This document shows, piece after piece, positions 28,557 through 37,630 of a stretch of 64,000 nucleotides of DNA. Where the stretch lies: positions 4,600,669-4,664,668 of the forward strand of contig NC_017770.1 of NCBI RefSeq assembly GCF_000242635.2, written 5' to 3'. The DNA comes from Solitalea canadensis DSM 3403 (GTDB lineage: Bacteria; Bacteroidota; Bacteroidia; Sphingobacteriales; Sphingobacteriaceae). The notes under the pieces are model-generated. The model made no database searches. It saw nothing but the letters and a program-made list of their open reading frames with translations, and was not told the origin of the DNA. The position numbers were made by a program, and so were the translations under genes. The first letter of the stretch is position 1; each line of letters begins with the position of its first letter.

Positions 28557-29102
28557 ATGAAATTAGCCATTTTATCGGACTCGCACGATAATGTTTGGAA
28601 TCTTGAAGCTGCACTAAAGTATGTACAGCATACCGACGCATTAATTTTTTGCGGAGATATTTGTGCGCCATTTATGCTAACGCTATTGGCGAAAAATTAC
28701 GCAAAACCAATTTATATGGTTTTTGGCAACAATGATGGCGACCGTTTTAACTTGGCGGCCAAAGCAGCACCATTTGATCATGTTACATTGTTTGGAGAAG
28801 TAATGAATAAAGAGTTGGGGGGAAAGAAATTCTATGTGAACCATTACCCTGAAATTGCGTTAGAAGTTTCTCGTTCAGGAGATTTTGATGTGGTCTGTTA
28901 TGGGCACGATCATGAATATGCAATTCTTCAGAATGAAGATTATTTAGTAATTAATCCGGGTACGGTAATGGGCTTTGCTCCGCGTAAATTGGCTGCATGT
29001 GCTGCAACTTTCGTAATATACAATACAGTAAGTAATCGGATTGAGAGCTTTGAAATTGTAAATGGAGAAAATGGGAAAGAGATAGTTGCTTATGGTAACT
29101 GA
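28557..29102 (+). CDS. YfcE/MJ0936-type metallophosphoesterase
   Basis: 181 residues, cytoplasmic. Metal-binding motifs of the calcineurin-like family are present: SDSHDNVWNLEAAL (Asp-x-His), ALIFCGDIC, VFGNNDGD (Asn), VNHYPE and CYGHDHEY. MJ0936/YfcE enzymes cleave phosphodiesters with manganese or nickel; the natural substrate is not fixed. Its 3' end overlaps the end of the following minus-strand gene by 13 bases. Confidence 0.92.
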   Translation: MKLAILSDSHDNVWNLEAALKYVQHTDALIFCGDICAPFMLTLLAKNYAKPIYMVFGNNDGDRFNLAAKAAPFDHVTLFGEVMNKELGGKKFYVNHYPEIALEVSRSGDFDVVCYGHDHEYAILQNEDYLVINPGTVMGFAPRKLAACAATFVIYNTVSNRIESFEIVNGENGKEIVAYGN

Positions 29103-29659
29103 GAAGAATCCTGATCTATTGATCGCTGTTTTATGATAGCGTTATGACTCTTGATTATTTTTTCAAACCTGCGGACAATACGATCGCGGTTAAATCGGGT
29201 GTCGACAAGTAACGCAATCAGCATTCCAACGATCCAAACGGCAATAGCTGATAACAACTGGAACTTGAATGCCCAGATGCATAATGCACCCATTGCACAA
29301 AAAATAAAACCGGCAAAAGAATAAAAATTTGATTGTTTTAATTTTAGGATTGCACCATCCTCCTGAAAGTTTAATTTAAAGGGAAAGGTTAGTATTGGGA
29401 CCCAACAGAAATAAAATAAGCTTTTTAGGAATAGCGAAAGTTCTTCGTGTATGTTTTTCTCAATGTATAACTCCGCCTTTCGATATTTGGTCGCCACATA
29501 ATCTTTTATGTCTTGCTCAGAAAGGTGCCTCCGTTTAACTTCACAAGTAGCAACATTTACTGCGAGTTCGGTGTATGATTCCCTGTCATTCAAAAGATCA
29601 AGTAATTGTTCATTTGAATAATCAGTGTATCGTTTTTCCAACTCCGTTTTACTGGGCAT
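29090..29659 (-). CDS. Hypothetical membrane protein (189 aa)
   Basis: The first about 75 residues are charged and helical (ELEKRYTDYSNEQLLDLLND, CEVKRRHLSEQDIKDYVATK). Three hydrophobic stretches follow (about 82-102 and two between about 117 and 155). It ends in a basic tail. No signal peptide and no family I recognise with confidence. The N-terminal helical part might bind a partner in the cytoplasm. It overlaps the phosphodiesterase gene tail to tail. Confidence 0.75.
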   Translation of the reverse strand: MPSKTELEKRYTDYSNEQLLDLLNDRESYTELAVNVATCEVKRRHLSEQDIKDYVATKYRKAELYIEKNIHEELSLFLKSLFYFCWVPILTFPFKLNFQEDGAILKLKQSNFYSFAGFIFCAMGALCIWAFKFQLLSAIAVWIVGMLIALLVDTRFNRDRIVRRFEKIIKSHNAIIKQRSIDQDSSQLP

Positions 29660-29794
29660 ATGTTTGCTTGGTGAAAAAGTGCTTTGACGAAAAATTGCAA
29701 AACTATTAAGAATGCTCCATGGAGGCCTGTAACTGTAAACTAATAACCGTTATGCTTACTTACAGATTCTTAACCATTAATTTATGAATTTATT

Positions 29795-29827
29795 TTTGAA
29801 ATTCAATTTGTTTTCCTAATAATTTTA
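29795..29827 (+). promoter_or_regulatory. Probable promoter of the PPK2 gene
   Basis: TTTG at 29795-29798 and TAATTTTA at 29820-29827 are 21 bases apart, close to the Bacteroidota arrangement TTTG-N19-21-TAnnTTTG (one mismatch in the -7). The start codon is 35 bases further on. Confidence 0.4.
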
Positions 29828-29861
29828 GGACAAAATGGTATTTTAATAGAAATTTTACGCC

Positions 29862-30755
29862 ATGATAAAACTTATCAAAGACGATCGCATTACCATTACC
29901 TCTGGGAAGAACTTTAAACTTAAAAACTTTGACACCGACTTTTCCCTTGACTTCGTTTCAAAGGAAAGTGCAGGTGTGATTATGCAAGAGCATATTCAAC
30001 GAATAGCAGCACTGCAAGAACGACTATATGCTTCCGATAATCATGCCATATTAATGATTTTCCAAGCGCGTGATGCAGCTGGGAAAGATAGTACTATTAA
30101 GCATGTAATGTCTGGTATCAATCCTTCCGGTTGTCAGGTGGTAAGTTTTAAAGTTCCCACTTCTACAGAGATTGAGCATGACTTTTTATGGAGAACAGCC
30201 GTTCAGCTTCCTGAACGTGGCCGAATTGGCATTTTTAACCGTTCTTATTACGAGGAAGTGTTAGTAACGAAGGTTCATCCGGAGATTATTCTCAACCAAC
30301 GCCTGCCATCTGTTTTAACTGAGAAAGATTTAGACAAGAAATTTTGGGAGCATCGTTATGAATCGATACGTGATCATGAAAAGCATTTAAGCAGAAACGG
30401 CTTTGTGATTCTGAAGTTCTTTTTAAATGTTTCTAAGAAGGAACAAAAGAAACGTTTCTTAGAACGAATCGATCAACCCGATAAAAATTGGAAGTTTAGT
30501 TACGGTGATATTAAAGAGCGTCAATATTGGGATCAGTATGAAGATGCCTTTGAACAGATGATTGAGGAAACAGCCGAAGAGCATGCGCCTTGGTTCGTTA
30601 TTCCTTCAGATAAAAAGTGGTTTGCACAATTGGCTGTAGCTCGTATTTTATTGGAAACTCTTGAATCGCTTGATCTGAAGTTTCCTGAATTAGGTGATGA
30701 AGAAAAAGCTGTGCTTGAAAAGGCTAAAATGGAATTAGAATCGGAAAAGGATTAG
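29862..30755 (+). CDS. Polyphosphate kinase 2 family protein
   Basis: 297 residues, cytoplasmic. Walker A is IFQARDAAGKDSTIKHVM (Asp71, Lys75), followed by NPSGCQVVSFKVPTSTEIEHDFLWR, RIGIFNRSYYEEVLV (Walker B region, about 121-135) and a lid region (FLERIDQPDKNWKFSYGDI). PPK2 enzymes move phosphate between polyphosphate and nucleotides. The one-domain length and intact Asp71 suggest class I (NDP kinase) or class III, but the class cannot be fixed by eye. Confidence 0.93.
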   Translation: MIKLIKDDRITITSGKNFKLKNFDTDFSLDFVSKESAGVIMQEHIQRIAALQERLYASDNHAILMIFQARDAAGKDSTIKHVMSGINPSGCQVVSFKVPTSTEIEHDFLWRTAVQLPERGRIGIFNRSYYEEVLVTKVHPEIILNQRLPSVLTEKDLDKKFWEHRYESIRDHEKHLSRNGFVILKFFLNVSKKEQKKRFLERIDQPDKNWKFSYGDIKERQYWDQYEDAFEQMIEETAEEHAPWFVIPSDKKWFAQLAVARILLETLESLDLKFPELGDEEKAVLEKAKMELESEKD

Positions 30756-30763
30756 GTAATTTC

Positions 30764-30949
30764 GGGTTACGAGTTACGAGTTTCGGATTATCCTAATTAA
30801 CTCAAGTTGTAAGTTCAATAATGTCGTATCGTGGATAATAGGTCGGTAATAAATGCTGCTTTTTTAATTTTTTTGCTACCGATCTTTTGCTCCGATGGAG
30901 TATTCATTTAATAACTGGCAACTTGAGTTAACTATTTAACTCGTAACCC
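30764..30949. repeat. Nested foldback element between PPK2 and DUF192 genes
   Basis: Two pairs of perfect 13-bp inverted repeats are nested: GGGTTACGAGTTA 30764-30776 with 30937-30949, and TTAACTCAAGTTG 30797-30809 with 30919-30931. Inside lies a weaker dyad (GGTCGGTA 30841-30848 and TACCGATC 30877-30884) followed by CTCCGATGGAGTATTCATTT at 30890-30909, which recurs at 49593-49612. No transposase frame is inside. It resembles a small non-autonomous palindromic element. Confidence 0.7.
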
Positions 30950-30969
30950 ATAACCCTCAATCCGCAATA

Positions 30970-31482
30970 TTAAAAGGCAACCTTATCCCCTTCGGCAACA
31001 CCAAATTTATCTGAAAAGCCACCAATAACCTCAATAACGTATTGTGCGTTTTTCTCTGAATTGAGGTTTTGATTCTCCTTTAAAGGTTCTGCGTTTTTGC
31101 AGATCTTGACAATCTCTTTGTTTTCATTTACATAAATAATATCAAGGGAGATATACGTATTGTGCATCCAAAAGCTTTGGGGTTCTGCTTTGTCGAATTT
31201 AAACAGCATTCCTTGTGTGTCTGCCATTGACCTTCTATACATTAAGCCTTGTGCGCGTTGCTGTTCATCGTCAGCAACTTCAATTTCAATTTTTTTAATT
31301 TCTTTTCCTTCTTTATTTAAGAACGATAGTTCACCTTCTTTCAGGAATTTAGGCTCCGGAATAGTAGTAAGATCTTCGTTAGTTTTAACGTTCGATTTGT
31401 TAGAGCCACCATCACAAGCGGCCATTAACAGGCTAGTCGCAATTAGTAAGGTAAATGCGGTACGTTTCGCTTTATTTTTCAT
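30970..31482 (-). CDS. DUF192 lipoprotein
   Basis: 170 residues from ATG at 31482 (the open frame reaches a TTG at 31494, less likely). Lipoprotein signal with lipobox LLMAAC. The DUF192 domain covers the C-terminal two thirds: KKIEIEVADDEQQRAQGLMY, RRSMADTQGMLFKFD, QSFWMHNTYISLDIIYVNEN and a final VIEVIGGFSDKFGVAEGDKV. Exported DUF192 proteins are widespread with no known activity. Confidence 0.9.
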   Translation of the reverse strand: MKNKAKRTAFTLLIATSLLMAACDGGSNKSNVKTNEDLTTIPEPKFLKEGELSFLNKEGKEIKKIEIEVADDEQQRAQGLMYRRSMADTQGMLFKFDKAEPQSFWMHNTYISLDIIYVNENKEIVKICKNAEPLKENQNLNSEKNAQYVIEVIGGFSDKFGVAEGDKVAF

Positions 31483-31589
31483 AAAAAATATCAAATGAGT
31501 TAATCCAAACAGGTTGGGGAATTTAGTAAATCCTATAACGTATGTAAAACTAAAATATTTGATAACAAATAGCTAAATTGTGTAATCAA

Positions 31590-32102
31590 TTAATCTTGCC
31601 ACCATTTGCTTTTCTTTCTTATCAGTAAGGAGATCGTTAGGGAAATAATAATTCCGATAAACATGGTACTAGCAAAAGATTGCTGCATATAGTTTTTCAT
31701 GGTAAAAAACTGGGATGCATTTTTAATTGCCCGAGCAATATTTTCCCCGCTTTCGGCAGCTTTTTGCGCTGCATGAGCGATCATAAATGCCGCATAGTCA
31801 GGGTTGATAAATTTGAAGTAAATAATGATGCTGAATATGCTTAATACTGCGCAGATAACGGTAATAAGAGTTCCACACTGCATTGATTGCCAAAAAGTTA
31901 TTCGCCCATTATAGTGATAATCCCGCTTTTCTCCAATAGCCATTCTCAATCCGACAATTGGAATAATAATTGAAAAAATAGTAACGTACGGAAGTATATC
32001 AACATACCGATTATGTAAGCCGGTAACGTACTCAGCACATAACCATACAAAGTTTAGAACACTTATAATTATTGACCACTTCAATTCAGTTTTCATAAGC
32101 AA
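31590..32102 (-). CDS. DUF4199 integral membrane protein
   Basis: 170 residues with four hydrophobic segments (about 10-30, 37-56, 73-98 and 140-160). The soluble loop between the third and fourth carries AAFMIAHAAQKAAESGENIARAIKNASQF, typical of DUF4199, a Bacteroidota family of unknown function. It stands alone, divergent from dps, with about 220 bases between them. Confidence 0.85.
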   Translation of the reverse strand: MLMKTELKWSIIISVLNFVWLCAEYVTGLHNRYVDILPYVTIFSIIIPIVGLRMAIGEKRDYHYNGRITFWQSMQCGTLITVICAVLSIFSIIIYFKFINPDYAAFMIAHAAQKAAESGENIARAIKNASQFFTMKNYMQQSFASTMFIGIIISLTISLLIRKKSKWWQD

Positions 32103-32320
32103 TAAGCTTCTTTGATAAAACCAGATTTGTCTGTCTGAAGTAAAAAAATGAAATATGTGAGTTTAGGATAGGAATGATGACCATGCCGTTTTATTCGGCG
32201 ATTTATTTTTAATAAATTGCTTCATTCGCAAAGATCATCCCTTTAACGGTAATTTAACAAAATCTTAGCCGTTATGATAATGAACAGAATCCTATACTTA
32301 CACAAAATTAATTTACGCAT

Positions 32321-32809
32321 ATGGCAAAAAAATCAAAACAAACCAACGCCATCGGCTTGGATACAGACAAGACAAAACAACTTGCAGCAAAACTTAATGA
32401 CCTGTTAGCGAACTACCAGGTGTTCTATCAAAATACACGAGGGTATCACTGGAATATTAAAGGAGAAAAGTTCTTTGAGTTACATGTGAAATTTGAAGAA
32501 GTATATACAGATTCTCAGCTAAAGATTGATGAAATAGCTGAACGTATTCGTACCCTTGGTTATACACCAATGCATTCCTTCTCCGACTATGTGAAGAATT
32601 CTGATATTAAAGAAATAACAGGAGTTTCAGATGGTTTAAAAGGGGTAGAAGGAATTTTAAATGGCTATAAGATCCTATTGGAAAAAGAACGTGAGATTCT
32701 TGATCTTTCAGCCGATGCCGATGATGAAGGCTCTAACTCTTTGATGAGTGATTACATTTCGCAACAAGAAAAATTGGTGTGGATGTATTCGGCCTATCTC
32801 GCCAGATAA
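32321..32809 (+). CDS. dps: Dps-type ferritin-like protein
   Basis: 162 residues, cytoplasmic. The ferroxidase residues of Dps are visible: NTRGYHWNIKGEKFFELH (His) and KFEEVYTDSQLKIDEIAERI (Asp/Glu), in a four-helix bundle of the right length. The Lys/Gln/Asn-rich N-terminus (AKKSKQTNAIGLDTDKTK) may bind DNA. Dps cages store iron and consume peroxide to protect DNA. It is followed by a strong terminator and stands as a single gene. Confidence 0.95.
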   Translation: MAKKSKQTNAIGLDTDKTKQLAAKLNDLLANYQVFYQNTRGYHWNIKGEKFFELHVKFEEVYTDSQLKIDEIAERIRTLGYTPMHSFSDYVKNSDIKEITGVSDGLKGVEGILNGYKILLEKEREILDLSADADDEGSNSLMSDYISQQEKLVWMYSAYLAR

Positions 32810-32846
32810 ACGAAACTCTTGCGGACGATCTTGTATATTGAATAGA

Positions 32847-32877
32847 AAAGCTCTCCTGGTTTTGACCGGAGAGCTTT
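32847..32877. terminator. Terminator after dps, shared with the convergent peptidase gene
   Basis: AAAGCTCTCC (32847-32856) pairs with GGAGAGCTTT (32868-32877) across an 11-base loop, between the stop of dps and the end of the C1 peptidase gene. Confidence 0.82.
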
Positions 32878-32900
32878 CCTGTTTTTTGACTGTGTTGAAA

Positions 32901-34460
32901 TTACTTAAGTATTTCAACAATAACAGCTACGGCTGCATCAGAGCTGTTAACTGGAGTTTCAAAGGCGATCTTTTGTCCTGATGAAAAATTAACGCCACTG
33001 GTGTTCATGTTACCCAATGTATTCTTAAGCTTTTCGGCATAAGAACCTCCGGAGCTTTGATTAATACGTTGGTTAAAGGCTTTGAAATCTAAAGGTTTTT
33101 TTGTGACAACAACGGCCATAATATCTTTCCCTCCAACTTCATCGATTTGCATAGAGTAATCTTTGGGAAATAATCGAGCACCGGTAATACCACAATAGGG
33201 AGAATGTTTAGACGTATATGGGAATAAAACGGTGCTTTTTCCTAATGAATCCTGGAAAACATAAGTATAACACTCAATGCTATTGTTCACTTCAATTTTA
33301 AATTTTGTACCCTTTCTAATGGCAGAATTTGTACTGAACACATTTCCGTTTTTCTGACTCAGCGGAATGTAGCTTTTAGTATTATTATCAACTAATGCTA
33401 CGCTCACTTTCAGCTCATTTGATTTGGCTTCATTTCTGGCTCCCATCGGATAAACCCCGTAAGCCTCCTTGGCAAAATGGATGAAATCGTTATACCTTAC
33501 CCATCCAAAGCCATTCTCGCCCCATTCTGGTCCCCAGCTGTTCATAATCTGGAAAGCTCCTCCTTCCAGGTAATCGTCATACCCAACAATGCACATGGCA
33601 TGTCCACCAAAGCCTCGCATTGAATAATCAGTATTTGTTGGATGCCATACTTTCTGCCCCATCATGTCTTGCATAAAGCTGCCACCTACCATCATTCCGA
33701 TTACGACAGGAGCTCCTTGTGCTAAATTTTGGCGCATGGCATTTAAATCAATCGTATAATCATCGCCTCCCTGAGTAAGTCGGTTGTAACCCAACATGGT
33801 GTACTGGTTGGCATCTGAGATTTGAGAAGAATTTGGTTGACGACTACAATCCTGGTCGTTATAAGGGAATTGACTGAAGGGAAGAGCACCTACATCTTTC
33901 ATTGATTTCATCGCACGAATAATATAAGAACCCTGACAGCCGTCAAGTTTAATCTGGTTATATAAAAATGCAGGGCTGAAAGCAATCTGATTCGGATCTG
34001 CACCTGTTTTTCTTGATTCTAAAATGGTACGTGCACCATAAGCACTTGACCAGGCTACGCAAGAGCCTTGTTCTCCCTGATTTAAACGATTAGGACAAAA
34101 TTGCTGAAGAGTTATACGTTCAGGCAGCGGATTTTTGTTTTTATCATAAGCCAAAGGCTCAAAAACTTCTGCTTTGTCATATTGCTTCAGATCGAAGTTG
34201 GCTCCGGTACTTAATACCTTTGACGCAATTTGTGCAATATTGCCTCCTCCGGAGCAGCCGCCTTTAAAAAAATAAAAGGCACCCCCGATAACCAGTGCGA
34301 CTAACAATAACTTCGGATTTTTTAACAGCAGGCCAAGTAAGAGCGCTAAAAGTCCGCCACCGCCGCCGCCTCTTCCGCCGCCGGAAAAACCTCCGCCTCC
34401 TCCACCTGGAGGGCCTCCTTGTGATGAGTCGTCCTCATCTTTTACCATTCTGATAGGCAT
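32901..34460 (-). CDS. Membrane-anchored C1 (papain-like) peptidase with DUF4384-like domain
   Basis: 519 residues in an unusual order: an acidic N-terminus, a Gly-rich stretch (residues 15-36), one membrane segment (about 37-66), then the papain-type domain. The catalytic Cys134 is in NQGEQGSCVAWSSAYG, His287 in RGFGGHAMCIVGYDD and Asn307 in QIMNSWGPEWGENGFGWV, so the triad is complete. After about residue 345 a DUF4384-like domain follows (KFKIEVNNSIECYTYVFQDS). No signal peptide or propeptide is clear. Substrate unknown. Confidence 0.87.
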   Translation of the reverse strand: MPIRMVKDEDDSSQGGPPGGGGGGFSGGGRGGGGGGLLALLLGLLLKNPKLLLVALVIGGAFYFFKGGCSGGGNIAQIASKVLSTGANFDLKQYDKAEVFEPLAYDKNKNPLPERITLQQFCPNRLNQGEQGSCVAWSSAYGARTILESRKTGADPNQIAFSPAFLYNQIKLDGCQGSYIIRAMKSMKDVGALPFSQFPYNDQDCSRQPNSSQISDANQYTMLGYNRLTQGGDDYTIDLNAMRQNLAQGAPVVIGMMVGGSFMQDMMGQKVWHPTNTDYSMRGFGGHAMCIVGYDDYLEGGAFQIMNSWGPEWGENGFGWVRYNDFIHFAKEAYGVYPMGARNEAKSNELKVSVALVDNNTKSYIPLSQKNGNVFSTNSAIRKGTKFKIEVNNSIECYTYVFQDSLGKSTVLFPYTSKHSPYCGITGARLFPKDYSMQIDEVGGKDIMAVVVTKKPLDFKAFNQRINQSSGGSYAEKLKNTLGNMNTSGVNFSSGQKIAFETPVNSSDAAVAVIVEILK

Positions 34461-34488
34461 AAATGTAAGAGTATTGATTTATTCTAAT

Positions 34489-35019
34489 TTATTGATTTTT
34501 GACGATTAAAATATGGCCTAAATGATGTTTGCCATGCCATGCATACATTAAAACAACTTCTGCCAGTTTAAGTGACGACTTTTTTTCAGGATGGAAAAAC
34601 GTACGTTCAAAATCTTCCGGTTTCATCGACTTTAATAACATTACCCATCGTTGGTGCAACGATTTTAATAATTGAAGTGATACTTCGATCGGAGTGTTGC
34701 TTGTATCGGCAAGCTCGGCCCATTTGTCTTCAAAGTAAGGCCTGATAGTGGGATTATCTTCTGTAAGGGCTAGTTTACAACGGATATAAGCATTCATGTG
34801 ACTATCGGGCACGTGATGAATTACCTGTCTGATAGTCCAACCCTCGGGTCTGTAGGGTGTATTTAACTGGTTTTCGCTAAAATTTATTAATGCGTTTTCA
34901 ATTTGAGCAGGCAAATTTGCTATTTCTTCAATAGCGGAAACAATCATTTCGGGAGTAATGGTTGTTGGGGGTTGAAATTTTCCAACCGGGTATTTTAACG
35001 CGTCTAAGCCTGCAATCAT
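34489..35019 (-). CDS. YfiT/BstA-type bacillithiol S-transferase (DinB superfamily)
   Basis: 176 residues, cytoplasmic four-helix bundle. Metal-binding His residues of the DinB/YfiT fold appear in TIRQVIHHVPDSHMNAYIR and in YAWHGKHHLGHILIV. The N-terminal YPVGKFQPP is the hallmark of the YfiT branch. Family members use divalent metal to join bacillithiol or similar thiols to electrophiles. It lies 28 bases upstream of the C1 peptidase on the same strand; the pairing has no obvious meaning. Whether this organism makes bacillithiol cannot be seen here. Confidence 0.87.
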   Translation of the reverse strand: MIAGLDALKYPVGKFQPPTTITPEMIVSAIEEIANLPAQIENALINFSENQLNTPYRPEGWTIRQVIHHVPDSHMNAYIRCKLALTEDNPTIRPYFEDKWAELADTSNTPIEVSLQLLKSLHQRWVMLLKSMKPEDFERTFFHPEKKSSLKLAEVVLMYAWHGKHHLGHILIVKNQ

Positions 35020-35363
35020 AGTGAATTTTGTATATAATTTGAAGTTATAAAGATTTTAAAGAAATCACCCCAATGGGGGCCCAAAGTGTAGAATGATTTC
35101 CCTTTAAATTTTAAAGAAATTAATAAAGGTTAAATTAAACGTTTAAATACGCGGTCATAAAAGTCAAAAACAAATCGGAATAACTTTTGAAGATTCTTTC
35201 TGTAACCTTCATATATAGAGCGTATTTTAGGTATTTACGAATCCCTTTGATAAAAGATCGAAGGGATTTTTGTTATAACTAGGATGCAAACTTTTTTGTC
35301 ATTATCTACCTTATAACCTAACTTGGAACAAGCCTAATAGTTTAACCTCATTTGAACAGTAAT
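35020..35363. other. Divergent intergenic region
   Basis: 344 bases between the BstA-like gene (minus) and the DMT transporter gene (plus). It contains a short G/C block around 35069-35083 (CCCCAATGGGG) and a terminator-like hairpin at 35240-35268, and no convincing ORF. Confidence 0.5.
35240..35268 (+). terminator. Terminator-like hairpin in the leader of the DMT gene
   Basis: AATCCCTT (35240-35247) and AAGGGATT (35261-35268) pair, and a T run follows on the plus strand. No plus-strand gene precedes it closely, so it could be a leader attenuator for the transporter gene 96 bases on, or a remnant. Confidence 0.4.
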
Positions 35364-35828
35364 ATGAACATTTTCCTCTATCTGTTTGCCTTTGTTATTG
35401 GCTTAATCATTCCACTTCAAACGGCAGTTAACAATCAGTTGCGAATAACTGTGGCAGGAAGCCCGGTTGTTACGGCATTTATCTCTTTTCTGGTTGGAGC
35501 AATAACACTATTGATAATAGCTTTGGTAACGGGTCAGAAAATGGATCAGTTTTTTAGTCAGCAAATAAGCTGGTGGAAATTTTCGGGTGGGGCAATGGGT
35601 GCTTTGTTTGTTTTTGGTTCAATTGTGTTGGCTCCACGGATTGGGATGGCAGGGATGATTAGTTTGATTATTGCCGGTCAAATCTTTTCATCACTCATTT
35701 TTGATAAATTCGGACTTTTAGGGTTGGCCATAAGAGAGATATCATGGGCTCGAATCATTGGAGCGTTACTGGTAATTATTGGAGTTGTGTTAGTCAACTT
35801 TTCCGACCAATTATTTAAATCAAAATAA
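35364..35828 (+). CDS. YdcZ-type (DUF606) small DMT transporter
   Basis: 154 residues from ATG at 35364 (an in-frame TTG at 35352 is less likely). About five hydrophobic segments fill almost the entire length: NIFLYLFAFVIGLIIPLQTA, VTAFISFLVGAITLLII, GAMGALFVFGSIVLAPRIGM and IIGALLVIIGVVLVNF. DUF606 proteins are short members of the drug/metabolite transporter superfamily, thought to work as pairs. The substrate is unknown. It precedes the DUF885 gene by 14 bases. Confidence 0.85.
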   Translation: MNIFLYLFAFVIGLIIPLQTAVNNQLRITVAGSPVVTAFISFLVGAITLLIIALVTGQKMDQFFSQQISWWKFSGGAMGALFVFGSIVLAPRIGMAGMISLIIAGQIFSSLIFDKFGLLGLAIREISWARIIGALLVIIGVVLVNFSDQLFKSK

Positions 35829-35842
35829 TATTCATCAACATA

Positions 35843-37627
35843 ATGAAAAAAATCACGTCAATATTCTTTCTGGCGGTTATTGCTGGAGCCTGTAATCAGT
35901 CGCCTAATAAGAGTGCAAAAACAATCGATAAAACAGATTCTATCATTTTTCATAAAATGCTCGATAATTATTGGGATGAACGCATGCAGCTTTTCCCTTT
36001 GGAAGCAACGACTAATGGAGATAATCGTTTTAATGACCAATTAAGAAATGATGGAAGCGCAGCATTTCTAAAAAAGAGCAAAGACTTTTTCACCAAGTAT
36101 AGTGAGTATTTAAAGAAAATTGACCGGAACACGCTAAGTGATAACGATAAAATTAGCTTCGACATATTTAATCGTGAAATGAGTATTTCGTTAGAAGGGT
36201 TTAATTACCATCCGGAATATATGCCCATAAACCAGTTCTGGAGCTTGCCTTTGTCGTTTCCTCAGTTAGGTTCCGGCGAGGGTAATCAGCCATTTGTAAC
36301 GGTTAAAGATTATGATAATTTCTTGGGCAGAATCACAGGCTTTTCAATCTGGACAGATACTGCAATTGCCAATATGCGCACAGGAATTAGAAAGGGATAT
36401 GTTTTGCCAAAGGCATTGGTGGAGAAAATCATACCTCAAATGGAATCTATTCCGGCTGATGATGTAACAAAAAGCATTTTTTATGGACCAATTAATAAAA
36501 TGCCTTCGAGCTTTAGTGATGCGGATAAAAAACGCTTGACGGAGGCCTATGCTAAAGCAATTAACGATCAAATCAACAAAGCATATAAAAAGCTGGGAGA
36601 GTTTTTTAAGGATGAATATTTACCGAAAGCCAGAACAACTTCAGGTATTGATACTATTCCACAGGGTAAAGAAACTTATCAGTACTTGATTAGGTATTGG
36701 ACGACAACAGATAAAACTCCTGACGAAGTTTTCAATTTAGGTTTACAAGAGGTGGCAACGATCAGGGCTGAAATGGAGAAGGTAAAAAAACAGGTGGGCT
36801 TTAAAGGCGACTTGAAGGCATTTTTCAACTTTGCAAATTCCGATAAACGTTTTATGCCATTTAAAACTCCTAAAGAAGTTATTGATGCATTTTGGGCCAT
36901 AAAAACAAAAGAAGATCCGCAACTACATAAAATGTTTGATCATACACCAAAAATGAAATTTGAGATCAGGCAAACAGAAGCGTTCAGGGCAGCATCGGCC
37001 AGTGCAGAATATCAACCGGGAACAGCTGACGGATCAAGGCCAGGTATATTTTATGTTCCGATTATCGATGCTACCAAGTTCAATACAGTTGGAATGGAGA
37101 CGTTGTTTTTGCATGAAGCAATTCCGGGGCATCATTATCAAAATGCACTGCAGATAGAGAACACTTCTTTACCAACATTCCGCCGTTTTGCATGGTATGG
37201 AGCTTATGGCGAAGGTTGGGCTCTTTATGCTGAAAGTCTTGGGAAAGAATTGGGCTTGTTTTCAGATCCGTACCAATATTTAGGACATTTAAGTGATGCG
37301 ATGCTTCGTTCTGTTCGTTTAGTGATTGATGCCGGTTTACACTCAAAAGGCTGGACACGTGAGCAAGCGATTCAATATATGCTTGACAATATGCGGATTT
37401 CAGATGCTGAAGCAACATCAGAAGTTGAGCGTTATATGGCCATTCCGGGGCAAGCATTATCTTACAAAATCGGACAGCTAAAAATCAGGGAGCTGCGTAC
37501 AAAATATGAGAAGCAATTAGGAAAGAAATTTAAGTTGGCCGAGTTCCATGACCAGGTATTGAATGACGGATGCTTACCGTTAGAAGTTCTGGAATCTAAA
37601 ATGGATGCCTGGGCAGCTAAAAAGTAG
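35843..37627 (+). CDS. DUF885 family metallopeptidase-like lipoprotein
   Basis: 594 residues. The N-terminus MKKITSIFFLAVIAGAC is a lipoprotein signal (lipobox IAGAC, Cys17). The DUF885 hallmark is METLFLHEAIPGHHYQNALQ, with HEAIPGHH near residues 424-431 resembling a zinc site, and a conserved WYGAYGEGWALYAESLGKELG shortly after. DUF885 members are treated as M32-like carboxypeptidases of the envelope. It follows the small DMT gene with a 14-base gap. Confidence 0.9.
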   Translation: MKKITSIFFLAVIAGACNQSPNKSAKTIDKTDSIIFHKMLDNYWDERMQLFPLEATTNGDNRFNDQLRNDGSAAFLKKSKDFFTKYSEYLKKIDRNTLSDNDKISFDIFNREMSISLEGFNYHPEYMPINQFWSLPLSFPQLGSGEGNQPFVTVKDYDNFLGRITGFSIWTDTAIANMRTGIRKGYVLPKALVEKIIPQMESIPADDVTKSIFYGPINKMPSSFSDADKKRLTEAYAKAINDQINKAYKKLGEFFKDEYLPKARTTSGIDTIPQGKETYQYLIRYWTTTDKTPDEVFNLGLQEVATIRAEMEKVKKQVGFKGDLKAFFNFANSDKRFMPFKTPKEVIDAFWAIKTKEDPQLHKMFDHTPKMKFEIRQTEAFRAASASAEYQPGTADGSRPGIFYVPIIDATKFNTVGMETLFLHEAIPGHHYQNALQIENTSLPTFRRFAWYGAYGEGWALYAESLGKELGLFSDPYQYLGHLSDAMLRSVRLVIDAGLHSKGWTREQAIQYMLDNMRISDAEATSEVERYMAIPGQALSYKIGQLKIRELRTKYEKQLGKKFKLAEFHDQVLNDGCLPLEVLESKMDAWAAKK

Positions 37628-37630
37628 GGA

